NCBI GenBank assembly: GCA_013399115.1
Contig: VXAA01003306.1
Location: forward strand, 327,695-391,694
DNA from: Anseranas semipalmata
Taxonomy: Eukaryota > Chordata > Aves > Anseriformes > Anseranatidae
DNA length: 64,000 bases
Direction: 5' to 3'
Position 1 is the first letter of the stretch. Every line of letters begins with the position of its first letter. Below the pieces are notes generated by a model that was not told the origin of the DNA, searched no databases, and was given only the letters and a program-made list of their open reading frames with translations. The position numbers were made by a program, and so were the translations under genes. Of the stretch, positions 24,801-37,900 are shown one piece after another.

Positions 24801-27800
24801 TGCAGGACCAAAGATGAATCATCTCTGAATTGGCTCAATCTTAAACAGAGTGTTTTATGAAAGTTCTCCTGTGATGCAACATCATCAGGTTGTATTTATC
24901 ATCTAAATATCAGTGTGGGTGCCCCATTTAGGTAACGCAACCAGTGAAGCAAAGAAGCTTCTAACAGCGAGTCTCAAGTGTCTTTTTGGCTCCATCTGGA
25001 TCTGCACTTTACTTAGGCAACAAAAGCTGGAGGCCTTAGGGTAGAAAATGAGAGGAAGTCCCCTTCAGGGCTGAATTTGCTACTGCCCGTGTGGACCAGC
25101 AATCACTTCACCATACCGCTGCAGTACCTACCGGTGGAAGGAGATATGCAAACTTCATGTGGTTAAACTGCTCCCATGCTTCAGTACACCAAGCCTGCTG
25201 TGTGTGTTAGTACCAGCTCACTTGCACTGGAAGGAATTTCAGGAATAAAGCATAGCACAGCAAAGGCTCAGATGCTGCAAAAATACCATCAGCTCGGGGT
25301 AAACACCAGGACACAGGAGACCAGGTTTATGTCCCTGCTGAAAAAAAAAAAAAATGTTGCATGAACCAAGAAAGCCCCGATTTCTCAGAATTTACTGTTT
25401 TGTATTCTTACACGTCTTTGCTTCAATCCTCAGCTGAAGTCCCAGTATCAGTCTCCAATAGCCCTTGAGACCTCTTCCCTAACTCTTCCACTATCGTTCC
25501 TTCCTGCTGCCTCACTGCCTGGGAAAGCAGCAATCCACACCGTGCTGGCTTTGAGCTATACAGCACTTCTTGGCTGCATAGTACCTACTGCCAGGTAATC
25601 TCAAACTATTGCCTTTTCCAAAACAGGCACACCAGTTTGGGTCTCTTTCACGTCTTCCAGGTTTCTGATTTTCAAAAAGTTTGCAGGAACACCAAGATTT
25701 TTAGAGGTCTACTCTGTCTTATTTGGCTGAAAGTGGATTCAAAAGTTACTGCTAGACAAAAGGCAGCTACACAAAGGCTGCATATGTGTGCTTATCACAA
25801 CTCCTTAAAGACCCAGTTCTAATCCCCAAATCAGTGCCAGTCTGCAGACAGATACCAAGACTCTGGTACTTAACACGCTCATATTTGTCTTAGATACTTG
25901 ATGCTTTGAGGGGGCTCAAACATGTGAACTTAGCTTGTGAACTTCACTCCATTGCTTAGCCCTAAGATCTCCTACCAGAGAAACATTTGAGCAAAGTTAT
26001 GCTCCAGAAATAATTGCTGCATTTGTCACAGATTACTGTTTTGACCTTTCTTTTTAGTTGGCTTCTGCACTCCAGTTAAACACAGAACTGTAGTGGCATG
26101 ATTTTACATCTGATTCATGGTGCCATCTAAGGTTATCTGAATCTCCCAAGAGCTTCCATTTCCCTGTGCCAAGTCAGATGGTGCTGGAAAGCATATGGCA
26201 TGGATCAGGCCAGCAAAACCAGCATCTCAGAGCAGTGCAGCTTTAACCTCACAACTATACTTTTTATTATTTCTTTTACTCAGCAAAGTAGTGCTCTCAA
26301 GCAACTGCTGTCTATTACACTAGATCAGAACTGTCACTTGGAGAGCAATCAATGCTGAAAAAAATGCATTTCTGATCAGAAAACTGAAAACAGCATTGTT
26401 AGCAGCTACAGAATAGAAGAATCAGCATTTCTGGCTTCTAATAAGAAGCCAGATGCCTGCACAAATTCTTTAACTTAAACAAATCCACTTTGATTGATCA
26501 GAAGATGTGCCAAGCCCAGTCAGTCCTGGGGCCAATCAAATCCCGTGGCCAGATACAGCCTGTACTAATAGGAAATCAGTTTTACCACTGCAATGGAAAA
26601 TGTAATATTTCCATGCCAGCAGCCTGAGAGCAGAAGAGGCCCCATATGACAGGCTGATCGCTGAAGTTCCTCTTATTGTTTGAGGACCAGATTTGTTGTC
26701 CTGTGGCAGTGGATAGGACCACATGTGAGGAGCTCCCTGAAAAGGCAGCAGCTGAGCAGATGTGCTGCCTCACCCCAGGACAGGGGGTTAAATACAGCAA
26801 CAAACACTCCTTGGACAATCTAACTACTGGAAAAACTTGAAGCAATGGTCTCAGTCCAGAAAGTGCACATGATTTGCCATCTAAATCTGACTGTCTTTGC
26901 AAGCTAATCACAGGCAGAGTGTACACTGAGCTATTTGTGCCTTTAGAGACCATGTTCCAGAAGCATTCAGCCTTCACTATTCCATCAGGTGGGTGCAAGT
27001 CCACACCACAGCTCTGAAGTTGCATAGATTCAATGTAAACATTGTGACTTGGACCTTACCCAGCTCTTTTCAATGGCAACCTCAGTAGTGTCAGTAAATC
27101 CTATAGTTTTCTTACATGAAAATAAGGGTTGTCTTTATATATTATGACATGAAGTGTGTTTTTGCATTCTGTCCCTCAGTTTTTTAAGACGCTATCATGT
27201 TTTTCTTCCATTCTTCTCCACCCAGACAAAATGTTGTAGAGGATGCTTTTGTGAGTTTGTGTGAAGGGGCTGTATGGGTAGCTACGGATGCTGACATAGA
27301 AACAGTTATCAGGCAGGCTGAAGGAAGGAAAGCATGTGCTGAGAAAGTAGCATGGGAAAGTCTCCCAAGAAGTTTTAAGCTTTGGAGACTGATGTTCCTG
27401 TTGAAACCACACAGATGACCTCAGTTCACTGAGAGCCTGCTAAACCTGTACAAGGCCAGCAGTACTCACTGCCATCAACAACAGCCGTTAAGTCAGACCA
27501 CATCCAAGAAGATGGTGGCAGCTACATGCAGACAAAGACTACATGGGTATATATACACCTGATGAAATAAAGAAAGGTCTGAGGGACTTTCCAAACACCT
27601 GCCTGGAAGCCACTGATCCTCCATTTCTGTGTGTACAGCTGGGCTCAGCCTCCCAACCCCTGCTCCCACTGGGTAACGCAGCGTGTGTGTGAGCAAAGTG
27701 AGCGCAATATGTGAACATCTCATGCCTGGGGACAGAAGCACATCCAGTGGCACCTCGAAAGGCTGGTGAAATGGGCCAGGAGGACCTCATGAACCTCAAG

Positions 27801-27857
27801 AAGGACAAGCACAATGTCCTGCAGCTGCAGAGGAGGAACCCTGCAGCACCACTGGCC
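15882..27857. other. Long gene-free stretch
   Basis: About 12 kb without a supportable exon on either strand. It holds small perfect hairpins (10-bp arms at 18367-18393 and at 21197-21224) that could be chance. An open frame on the - strand at 16098-16295 predicts two hydrophobic stretches but has no recognisable family and overlaps open frames on both strands. TP53INP2, the human neighbour upstream of PIGU, was looked for by its start and core motifs and was not found. Confidence 0.5.
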
Positions 27858-28219
27858 AAGCTCAGTGTAGGGTATCCATGATGCTGAGCTCAGTGCGGGG
27901 TCACCACAACACTGAGCTCGGTGCAGAGTCACCACAAGGTCGAGCTCAGTGCAGGGTCACCACAACACCGAGCTCACAGGCTGCCCAGGGAAGTGGTCGA
28001 GTCACCATCCCTGGATGTATTAAAAGACGTTTAGATGTAGAGCTTAGCGACATGGTCTAGTGGAGGGCTTGTTAGTGTTAGGTCATAGGTTGGACTAGGT
28101 GATCTTGAAGGTCTCTTCCAACCTAAAGGATTCTGTGATTCTGTGAGGTGCCACAAGGCTGAGCTCAGTGCAGGGTCACCACAATGCCAATCTTAGTGCA
28201 GGGTCACGCTAGCACGCTG
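27858..28219. repeat. 28-bp minisatellite, interrupted by a CR1 insertion
   Basis: Units of 28 bases with core AGCTCAGTGCAGGGTCACCA repeat in tandem at about 27858, 27887, 27915 and 27943. The array then breaks at about 27976 and resumes at about 28146 (further units at 28162 and 28190). The intervening 170 bases are a CR1 3' end. The array therefore predates the retroposon insertion. Confidence 0.88.
27977..28146 (+). mobile_element. CR1 LINE, short 3' end inside minisatellite
   Basis: This begins at CAGGCTGCCCAGGGAAGTGG and ends with GGTCTCTTCCAACCTAAA and the terminal ATTCTGTGATTCTGTGA 8-mer repeat typical of CR1 3' ends. Only about 170 bases remain. It splits the surrounding 28-bp tandem array. 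Confidence 0.92.
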
Positions 28220-28459
28220 GCTGTGAGGAAGGTCAAAGCATTGGGATGTGCTCAGAGCAGGAGGCCAAACAGCATCATGGCAGCACGGCCACTTGCTGGG
28301 AGGCCACCGAGGAGATGGCGCCCGGCTCTCCACAGAGCTGGATGGCGTGGGACGAGCAGATGTGGGAAGCAGAGTGCCCACGCCGGGTGCCAGGAGAGGC
28401 CTTTCCCCACGAGGTGCTGGGACAGGCCCTGTGCCAGAGGCGCTGCCCACTGCAGATGG

Positions 28460-28930
28460 CTCTGACCGGTGAAGGAGAGTGCCCTGGAAAAGGGTGGCTC
28501 GGGGTAACGTGGCACCGGGATACCGGCACCGGGCCTGGCCGCCCCGGCCCTCGCCAGCGGCCGCGGGAAAGCAGCCCAACGCCTTCGCGCTCTGACCAAT
28601 TCCGCCCCACGGTGCTCGCCGTAGCTCTCAAGCGGTGTCGGGAAGCGGCAGGGCGGCGCGGCGCGGGGCCTCCTGGGACATGTAGTCTTCCCAGCCGGGC
28701 CGGTGCATTGGCGCCCCGTTCTCCGGCGCCGCCCGCGAACTACAGCCGGCGGCGGGCCGGTGTCTGCCCGCGAGGATGGCGGCTCCCTTGGTGCTGGTGG
28801 TCCTGGTGGCCGTGACGGTCCGGGCCGCGCTGTACCGCTCGAGCCTCGCCGCCTTCATCTCCGAGCGGGTCGAGGTGGCGTCGCCGCTGAACGCCTGGAA
28901 ACGAGGTGAGGCCCCGGNAGCGGGGCCCGT
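28460..28930. promoter_or_regulatory. PIGU: PIGU CpG-island promoter
   Basis: Dense CpG and GC surround the PIGU start codon. There is no TATA box. A CCAAT box lies at 28596-28600 and an inverted one (ATTGG) at 28707-28711. On the - strand at 28667-28686 the word ACTACATGTCCCAGGAGGCC resembles the ZNF143/Staf site (ACTACAN-TCCCAG type), and a second ACTACA core lies at 28739-28744. This is the layout of a housekeeping promoter. The transcription start is probably within about 28620-28760, but I cannot place it exactly. Confidence 0.75.
28776..28905 (+). CDS. PIGU: PIGU exon 1
   Basis: Codes for residues 1-43 plus one base of V44. It begins [10 protein letters not shown] and ends NAWKR. The donor is GAG followed by GTGAGG. 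An ambiguous base lies in the intron at 28918. Confidence 0.97.
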
Positions 28931-31900
28931 GGCAGCTGTCGTGTCCCCCGAGGGAAGAGCGAGTGTTCAGACGCGAGAACGGACAGGAAGGTCACGGGGC
29001 CCAGGGCAGGAGCATGGGAGCTGCTGCGTGGTGTGCAGTTGTGCGAGCTGATTGCATCGCAGGGGTGCATAAAGTGGGACAATTACAAAATCTGGTGCTG
29101 CGTGCGGTGTTTCAGCAGCCCTGACTGAGTTGCTGTCATTCTGCTGTGATTGCACAAGCACTATTCCATGGAGTGGACAAGAGCATTCATGCAGAGCCGT
29201 TCACTGTTTCGTTTTCTGTGTTCACTTTGTGGCCCCACACATTATTACCTACATACGATTCAAGTTGTGTCCAAAGACTGAGCTACAATTTAATCAAGGG
29301 TTTTCTGTGACATTCATCATTGTAGCATCCGAGCCCATTTCAAAGCTTAATTATTTTAAAGACACCCCTTTGGGAAGATAATATCTAGATACTGTGCAAG
29401 TAAAATTATCTCCAGGCTTGGGACAGAATACAGTGGCACAGAATAATAAAGGTCAGAAGCATGAATGCATTTGATGACCTAAGGCCTCTGCTTCACACTG
29501 CATAGCACTTCATAGTTTCAAAATACAGCTCTCAAAAATTCCCTTGTAACAATGATTATTTTCTAAATCTTGCCTTAGAGCATCAAGTTAGGCCTCTAGA
29601 CAGTAAGGAGCACGGTCCGAAAAGTCTGGGTTGAACGGTGACTTTGTGGCAGAAACAGAATCTATTTCTCCAGCATATTGCTGAACCAAAAACCTCTTGT
29701 TGCTTCCTGCAATCTCGTGCTTCATTTCCCTCTGAACAATTGGACCCATTTCCCATAGCTTCTTTCACTGTAGAACCTGCTCACTTCCCCTGGAACCTTT
29801 GTGCTCAGTAAGGTGGAGATCCTGTGGAAAAATGTGTGCGTGCATTGTAGTGCAATTAAGGTTGCAAAATATCAGGAAGTTTCAAGACGATATAAAGATT
29901 TTAGCTTTGCCTTGGAATTCTTTTCTGCTCTTTTATATCTGTTTTTGGACATTGGAGGCTTCTCTACATCTAATTAAGCAAAATAGTTCAAATTATATGT
30001 TATATTAAGCTACTCAGGGAGCTAGTTAGCAGTGTTCTCTGGGAATCGGCTCTAGAGGGTTTAGGGGTCCATGAGAGCTGGTTGCTTTTCAGGAGCCACC
30101 ATTTAAAAGCCCAGGAGCAGGCAATCCCATTGTGTCACAAGTCAAGTGAGCGGGGCAGAAGACCTGCCTGGCTGAGCACTCTTCCTGGAACCTGGGCAGA
30201 GAAAGAAAATGTGACCTCTGGAAGGAAGGTCTGGCTTCAGAAGGAGAGTACAGAGCTGCAGCTTGCATCTGCAGGCAGAAAACAAGGAGACCAAAGCTCA
30301 ACTTGAGTTAAAGCTGGACAGTGTGGTGTCAGACAACAAAAGGCTTTTTCAAGTATGTTGATAGCAAGAGGAGGTCTAGGGAAAAGATGGACTGGTACTT
30401 GATGAAGATGGTCACTTAACAAGTAGGCATGAGAAAAAGGAGGAGGCATTTAATGCCTTTTTTGCCTCAGTCTTTAATATTAATGACAGATCTTGAGCTG
30501 ACTGGTCCCCTGAGTTGGAGGACCGTGACTCAGGGAACAGTGGCTTTCCATTTGTGGCCACAGAAATTGTAAGGGTCCAGTTGAATCAGCTGAATGTTTA
30601 TAAGTCCATTGGGCCTGAGGGGATTCACCCCACAGCCCTGAGGGAGTTAGCCGATGTTATAGGTGGACCCCTCTCAGCAATTTACCAAAGGTCTTGGGAG
30701 TCTGGGGAGGTCCCTGCCGACTGGAAGCTGGCTGACGTTATACCCATCTACAAGAAGGGCACGAGGGAAGACCCAGGAAGCAGCAGGCCTGTCAGTCTGG
30801 AGAAGTTGTGGAGAAGATTGTCCTGGGGATATTGAAAGGCACTTAAAGAGCAAAGCTGTTATCAGGCGTAGCCAACAGGGGGTCATCAAGGGAAAGTCCT
30901 CTCTTAGTAATTTGGTTGCCTTCTATGATGAGGTCACCTGCTTGGTGGGTGGAGGGAAGGTGGTGGATGTAGTTTTTCTGGATTTTAGTAAGGCCTTTGA
31001 TACTGTCCCTCACGGCATCCTTCTGGACAAACTGCCCAACTGAGACAAACAGATTCACGCTACGCTGGGTGCTGAACTGGCTCCATGGCAGAGCTCAAAG
31101 GGTTGTAGTGAATGGGGCTACATCTGGCTGGTGGCCCATCACCAGCGGCGTTCCCCAGGGCTCAGTTCTAGGGCCAGTCCTGCTCAACGTTTTTATCAGT
31201 GATCTGGATGCAGGAGTGGAATGCACCCTTAGCAGGTTTGCTGCTGGCACTAAACTGGGAGGTGCTGCTGACTCTCTGGAGGGGCCTTGCAGAGGGATCT
31301 GCAATGCGGCCCTGGCCGTGTCCCCTCCCTGCCTCTTGCCCACCCCGAGCCTGCTGGCTCTGGGGGGTTGGAGACAGTCCCGATGCTGTGCCAGCACCGC
31401 TCAGCACCAGGCAAAACACTGGTGCCGTATCAGCACTGTTCTGGCTACAGGCGCTACGTGGGCTGCTGTGGGGACAGGGACCTCCATCCCAGCCAGACCC
31501 AGTACAAGTGGTCAGGCAGTGGGACTTGATGGTCTTTGTAGGTCCCTTCCAACTGAACTGTTCTACTCTAGTCTGAATTGTTTATCCAGATAGATAGGTA
31601 GATATCATGTGTCACATAATAGGTGACTTAAAATCAGTAAATATTATACATTTATGTACAGCTAATTGCAAAACATTTCAGCTATAACATTTTTAGTTGT
31701 CTGAAACAAATAGCATGATTGCATGGCAGAAGTAAGAAAATAATCAATTCTAGCTGATGGTTGGTTTTGTGAGATTTCATGTCACGCATTCAGATGGTGC
31801 TTCAATGCGAGATTCTTATGAGCATAGGTGTTTTAAAAACTGTAGTTTTATTGTCATGAGGTTTTTCTCTTCCAGCATTACAGGATTCTCATGCAGGTTT

Positions 31901-34900
31901 TTTTTTTTTAATGTTTCAGTGGTTGAAGGATTAGCTCTGCTGGATTTAGGGGTCTCACCATATTCTGGAGCTATTTTTCATGAGGTTGGTATGCATGCTT
32001 CATTTTAAACATGTGATATTCCAGTGGCACATTTGTTAGTCTTACTGCTCGTGGATTGGCAAGGGTTGGGGTCGTGTCTATCCCAAAGATTTTAGAAAAT
32101 TTGGAGTTGTGTAGCTGTCTGTGTAATAGTTCCACCTAATGACTAGCACAATGAAGAAATGCAGTTCATCACAGAATAACTAGCTGCTGAGCAGATGGTA
32201 GACATTGTAACATTTGTGGTGTGGAAGGAGAGTCCAGAAAAAGGGAAATCTGTAAGAAGTAAAATACTTTGTTCACATCCAGATTTTCTAGGAGCAGGGA
32301 GAGACAGTGCCACTGGCAGTTTGAACACAATTTTGCTGAATAGCAGCATCTTGGGTTTCTGCACTTACAGAAATATTTACTTTAGCACAAGCATTCAGTG
32401 TGTTTATTCCTCATTTTGGAAAGCACATTGTTCTTCTGAACACTTAAGCACCTGTGAGGTTTTGTGCCCTTGAATGGTCTTATTGATATGAAGATACACT
32501 TAGACATAGTGTCACCTAGGTGTGAGTCTCATACTTCATGCATCTCTGAAAACTTGTTTCTTTTCAATAAATGCTTCTTGAAACATTTTTTCTCACAGAG
32601 TGTGAAGTATTTTCACATGCTTATTTATATCACGTTATTTTAAAAGTATTTTAAAAGAAATATATTTTCTCATAGCGAAGTCTGAATTTACACCGTGTAA
32701 ATGTAATACCTCCAGATTAAGCTTTTCTATCAAAGGAATAACTCAAAACTTGCTCTTCCTCTTACCCTAGAAGGGAAGAGCTGTTTTGAGTATGTGGATA
32801 ATAGGACTGTAGTCCCACTGCTTTAAGTTTTTACATGCTTTCTTTTTACTTTAGAAAAGACTCACCTAAACAACAGTCTGAACAGTGAGAACAGCTGTGG
32901 AGGAAATACTTCCAAAATACATGCAAACAACCTGAAAAAAGAGATTCTCAAGGAAAAAAAAAAAGATTTTCTAAAGCTATTCTTTATATATTTCTCTTGT
33001 AACTCTACCACTATACTAGTAGAATTGAAAAGTTGAGATATGATTTCCAAATTTGGTGATGTCTTTTAGAAAGTGTATTAAGAACTTTGCAAGGAAAAAA
33101 GGTCAGTAAGTGTGGTTTGATTAATCACTTTACTCTGAACTAACAGTGTTGTGGAAGAGTCTAAGGAAAATTACTATTTGCAGTCTCTCACAGTACTACT
33201 CCATTTTTCTCCTCAAATTGCCAGTTGTTTTATCCAAACGGGGATGGACAGTATTTGACATGGGTTTCCCTTCTGCTCTCTCTTAGACCCCGCTGATAAT
33301 ATATCTCTTTCACTTCCTGATTGAATACGCTGAATTGGTCTTCATGGTGAGTGCTCCTGGAAAGTTCCTCTTGAAAGGTCCCATTCTGTGAAATGCTGAG
33401 TGTGACTTTCCTTTTGCTCCTGCAGGAATCAGGGACCCTCAGGCTCCCTGTAGTTCAAATTCCTGCTGACCTCACAGTTTAATTATAAAGGCAGCTTTGC
33501 ATGTACAAACCCAAGTTCAGGTTTTTCCTTTGCTCTACAAATTCCTTCTTTTTTTTTTTTTTCTTTTTTTTTTTTTCAAGTTCTTGGTTAGATAAGTATC
33601 CCCTTGGAGGTACAGGAAGTTGACATTTGGTTTCAGATTTCAAAGGTTACCTCTTACAGGTCAGAATATTTTGTTCCCCCCAGCACAGTCCCTACACTGC
33701 CATGTTTCTCATTAAAAGCCACTGCCAAACTCCAGGCCTGCAAGGAGAACACAGACGGGTTAGTAATCCAAACGTCTCTTGTTGTAAACTATTCTGCGAG
33801 TTCTGCATAATTCAGACGGACAGAAATCATATAGCTGGCTGCACATGCCACCTGGTGGAGCCTCTCTCCCCAGCTCCCCGCTGGGCAGGTCTCTAGCAGA
33901 GCTAGCAGCCATCTGTGTTGTGCTTACACTGATTGTTCAGATGACTGTACTGCTGCCTGTTAAGTTTGGGACAGCTCAAGGCACTGTCATGCTGGATTAG
34001 TGGACAGGTGGATTTAGCCAGCTGGGCACTGCCCTGGTGCTGCCTGTGCTCTTATTAGACCAGTGATCCTCTATTATCCTTGCATACTTCTTTCCGTGAA
34101 CATTTTCTTTGCCCTTAATTCCCCATTCTCTTCCTCTGCAAATATTAATATCTTTGATACATCTCATGGCTATGGGGTTCAGCAGTGGTGTGTGAACACT
34201 GTACAAATCAGCAAGCTAGTTAGTGTTTTTAAAGCTTGTTTTTCCATGAGCTGAGTCAGATCGGAGTCCTTACTTGGGATTGCAGTACCGTCCAATGTAT
34301 TTTTCCCCATTCATTTATTTCACTTACAGTCTGTCTACACCTTGCTTTTTTAGATAACTGATGTGCTAACAGCTGTCGCCCTTTACTTGGCCATCCAGGA
34401 CTACAACAAAGTTGTGGTAAGCTGACTTGCCAGTGTTGCTGGTCCTCTTCTCCCAACAAGTATAAATTTCTTGTACCAAAGAAAATGCGCACCAGAGGAT
34501 GCAGTATCAACCAGTCCCTGTTGCTTAGCAGATTTACTTGCTTAGCAGTAAATCTGCGCGTATCTGGATGATCACAAAACACGGGGACTGAATGTGGTAA
34601 ACCAGCTAAGGTTCTTTAAGTTCTGTTGTGTCCGTATTACAGAGTGAAGCACATTAGTGTCCATAGCTATTGCACTGCACTCGAATGATGATTGCAGCAG
34701 TGTTGATTCTTTAATCTGAAAGGAATTTAAAGAATTTGAGAAATTCCTAAGAATACAATATCCAATGCAATGCAGACAGCTCTAGGGTCACAATACACAA
34801 GAGGGGTGTGAGAATTTAGAAAATGTATTGAAAACCCACCTTCAGTTGTTGCAGCAGTTTGAAGTATGAAGAATTTAATTACTGAACCATGGATTCGGCA

Positions 34901-37900
34901 AGACTTGAGCACTCCCTTTTCTAACCTCTGCTCCTGCTACGATTTTCTTTATATTCTGTAGAAAGAAAATGGAATGTTTTATCCTGAACCTAGCTTCAGG
35001 ATGAAACATGGCTTGTGTTTGCACTCAGCGTGAGTTAATAGACAGACTGGAAATGTGTAAAGGAAGGAACAAACCTTCCAAGGAGCTGAGGAGATATAAA
35101 TCATTCTACTGAGCAAGATGAAAGTCCACCACCAAATATGACCTGTTCCCTTCAAATTATAAACACATATTTTTGGGGGTGAGTGATTCCTCCCAGTTTT
35201 CTCTCATAAGTAGCTCAAAGAACGTTTTGTGTAAGCAATGCTGTGCTCTCTCTGGTCCTAGAGGGGTGGCGATACAGTACTAACGTGAACAGGGAGGCTG
35301 CATTTTCTACATCTGTGTGGTCTCCCATCCTGCTAGATGCTTGTTCTTTGTCCTCTGAGGTAGAAGAAATAACACAATAGAACTGCTGACATGTAAAAAT
35401 CCTGTATGAGTTATTTCACTTATTGAGAATTTATTGCCAGCATCTCTCTCCTTTTGTCTCACCATGACATAGTTCAGTAAGTTCATAATTCAGATTTCTC
35501 CTTTGTGTTAATAGATAGTATCATAAGACAAGATATATTAGAGAGATTTTGGATCTCTAAAGGAGGTTTGACATAGAGGTATCCATCTTCAAAATAATGA
35601 GGACAGCATAGTTCTGTGACTTGGTTTCTTTGGGGCTTGTGTGTTGAAGAGTTAATTTACAAAATCAACTCATATATGTTCTACAGTAATGGAAATCCTA
35701 AGTGATAAGAAACAATGACTTTCCTCATCTGACAGTCTTTGGTCATTCTCCCTTGTTCAGTTCAAAAAGCAAAAACTCCTAATAGAACTGGATAAATATG
35801 CATCAGATGTGGCTGAACTCATCCGGACGCCCATGGAAATGCACTACATCCCCCTCAAGGTAGCCCTATTGTAAGTATTGCTTCTTTCAGGTTGCAACAA
35901 GCTGCTTTGATTCTTCTGCTCTCCTTGGGTTTTGTCTGATTTGGGGTTTCAACATTTACTGAAGATTTTACTTTTTTCATAAATTCTTCATAAATAATTT
36001 CCCGTTATGCATAAAAGTCTCTCCAGCACTGAATACTTGGTTTCAAAGTGAAAAGCATATGCTTTGCTAAATGTATGCTGCCAACAAGCAAATTTACTCA
36101 GTCCTCCTAAGAAAGGCTCAAAAGCGTGAGATCAATAATTTGGTAGCAAGAATGTTGTGTCTCCACAGATCACATTCCCATTTATTTTGCCAGTATGCTA
36201 ATGTCATCAGAATTGATTTAATGTCTCCCAAATATCTCAGGTGTCTTTTCAGTCAAGATAGTTTTGGAGCAGTTAGACAAAATATTTTCTAAATAGCACA
36301 ATTTGAATATCCCAGAATTGTGTATAATAATTCAAAGATATTCCAGGTTGTTAGTTTAATAATGTCATGTCTTGGTGTTCCTCTGTATATTAAACACTTT
36401 TTAACTTCAGAAAGCTTCAATTAAAATAAATAATATATAAGCAAGGTATATAATCAAAGAATTATTTGACCTGAATAAATTATTATTGAAATTATTCTGT
36501 CAGAAAGTTTTCCATTTGAAAAGTTGTTATTTTTTCTTATTTTCATATGAATTTTGTCAAATGGTAAATTCCCCATTTTGAGAAAGGTAGAGTTTTGCCT
36601 TTTGAATTTGTAAATCACAGACTGTTTTGTATTTTTATGTAACATTGGTGCATGTTACCACAGGGAATTTATCATTAAATTGTACGTATCCTGCTGCAGG
36701 CTCTCTGAAAACACAGAAAAAAAGCCAGACTGAGACTCAGAGAAGTAGCAATAATGTTTATGTAAGAAGATAATTAGGAGATCACCAGCCATGTCTGCTT
36801 AACTCTGGTGATTGATCTAGTTATTACCAAGGCTGATCAATCCATTATCTCACTTGTTGTATCGATAAGCCTTCCAAACATTTTTCTGGGCTTTGAACCT
36901 AGTTAAAAGAGATAATTGTAAATCTCATTTCCAAAAGGAGCGGGCACCCTTACTAATTAAAATGTGACTGCATTCTGGAAGGTAAAGGTGTTCAGGGCTT
37001 GCTGTCTGTCCATAATTCTAATTAAAATGGGCTGGATTTCCATAGTTGGTAGCTTTTGTGCTCAGATCATGCCATGGTGAACCTGAGTGATTGCTCTGCT
37101 GTAGTAGGAGTGCACAGGTGCAACTGGGTTGAGGGAAACTCTCTGGTAACGTACCAGAAGGATATATTTCCATCTTGCTATCTTCTTATTTCTGTTAATT
37201 CCTCAGAGCCAGTAAATGTGAGAAGCAGAAAGCTTACTTCAGACCCAGTATTCCTAGGTCTGACTGAATAAATGCACAATGTTTCTGAGAAGCAAAAAAC
37301 ATTTTTGGTAGTCATTTTGTAAGACAGAACGTGCATTTTAGAGATCTTCCCACCTCCTTTTTTCCAGCATGCTCTCCGTGGCCATTGTGCCCAAGGCTAC
37401 AGTCCAAAGATCTATGTTTTGCTCCATACAAAACCACCTGTTCATCTGAGTTAATTTGATGATGAGAGGAACCCATAAAATGTAAATAAACAAAAAGAAA
37501 TTGCAAATTGAATCTGGTTTTCCTTTGAATATCTCTTTAATTAGGTTACCTCTTTTGAATGGTCTGAATGTAACTTAAGCTTTGTTCTTTTTCAGCTATC
37601 TGTTAAACCCCTACACTGTGATGTCTTGTGTGGCAAAGTCCACCTGCTCCATCAACAATACTGTCATTGCATTCTTCATTTTAGCTACAATAAAAGGTAA
37701 CACAATGAACAAAAAGTGTTTATTTATGTCTTTCTATAAAGATTAGAAAAGTAATGGAAATTAAATCCGTGTAGAACTTTACAAATATGATTACTACAAA
37801 AATGTGAGTGGGACACATCAGACCCTGGATTGGAGCAATATCTCAGGTCTACCTGAAATCACAAGAGCCCAAGAGACTTTATAATCAAGTCAAAACTTAC

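Larger units (their letters stand above)
28906..31919 (+). other. PIGU: PIGU intron 1
   Basis: About 3 kb. It begins in the CpG island and carries a degraded CR1 element in its second half (about 30030-31575). The acceptor is a T-rich tract ending TTTCAG. Confidence 0.9.

Noticed and set aside
15882..28500. TP53INP2 upstream of PIGU on the - strand, as in human
   Set aside because: I looked for its N-terminal and EVDGWLIIDLPD-type core motifs on the - strand and saw none. A very diverged or gap-hidden exon cannot be excluded.
37440..37530. Possible box C/D snoRNA in PIGU intron 5 (TGATGA near 37457)
   Set aside because: No D box CTGA at a suitable distance and no terminal stem were seen.
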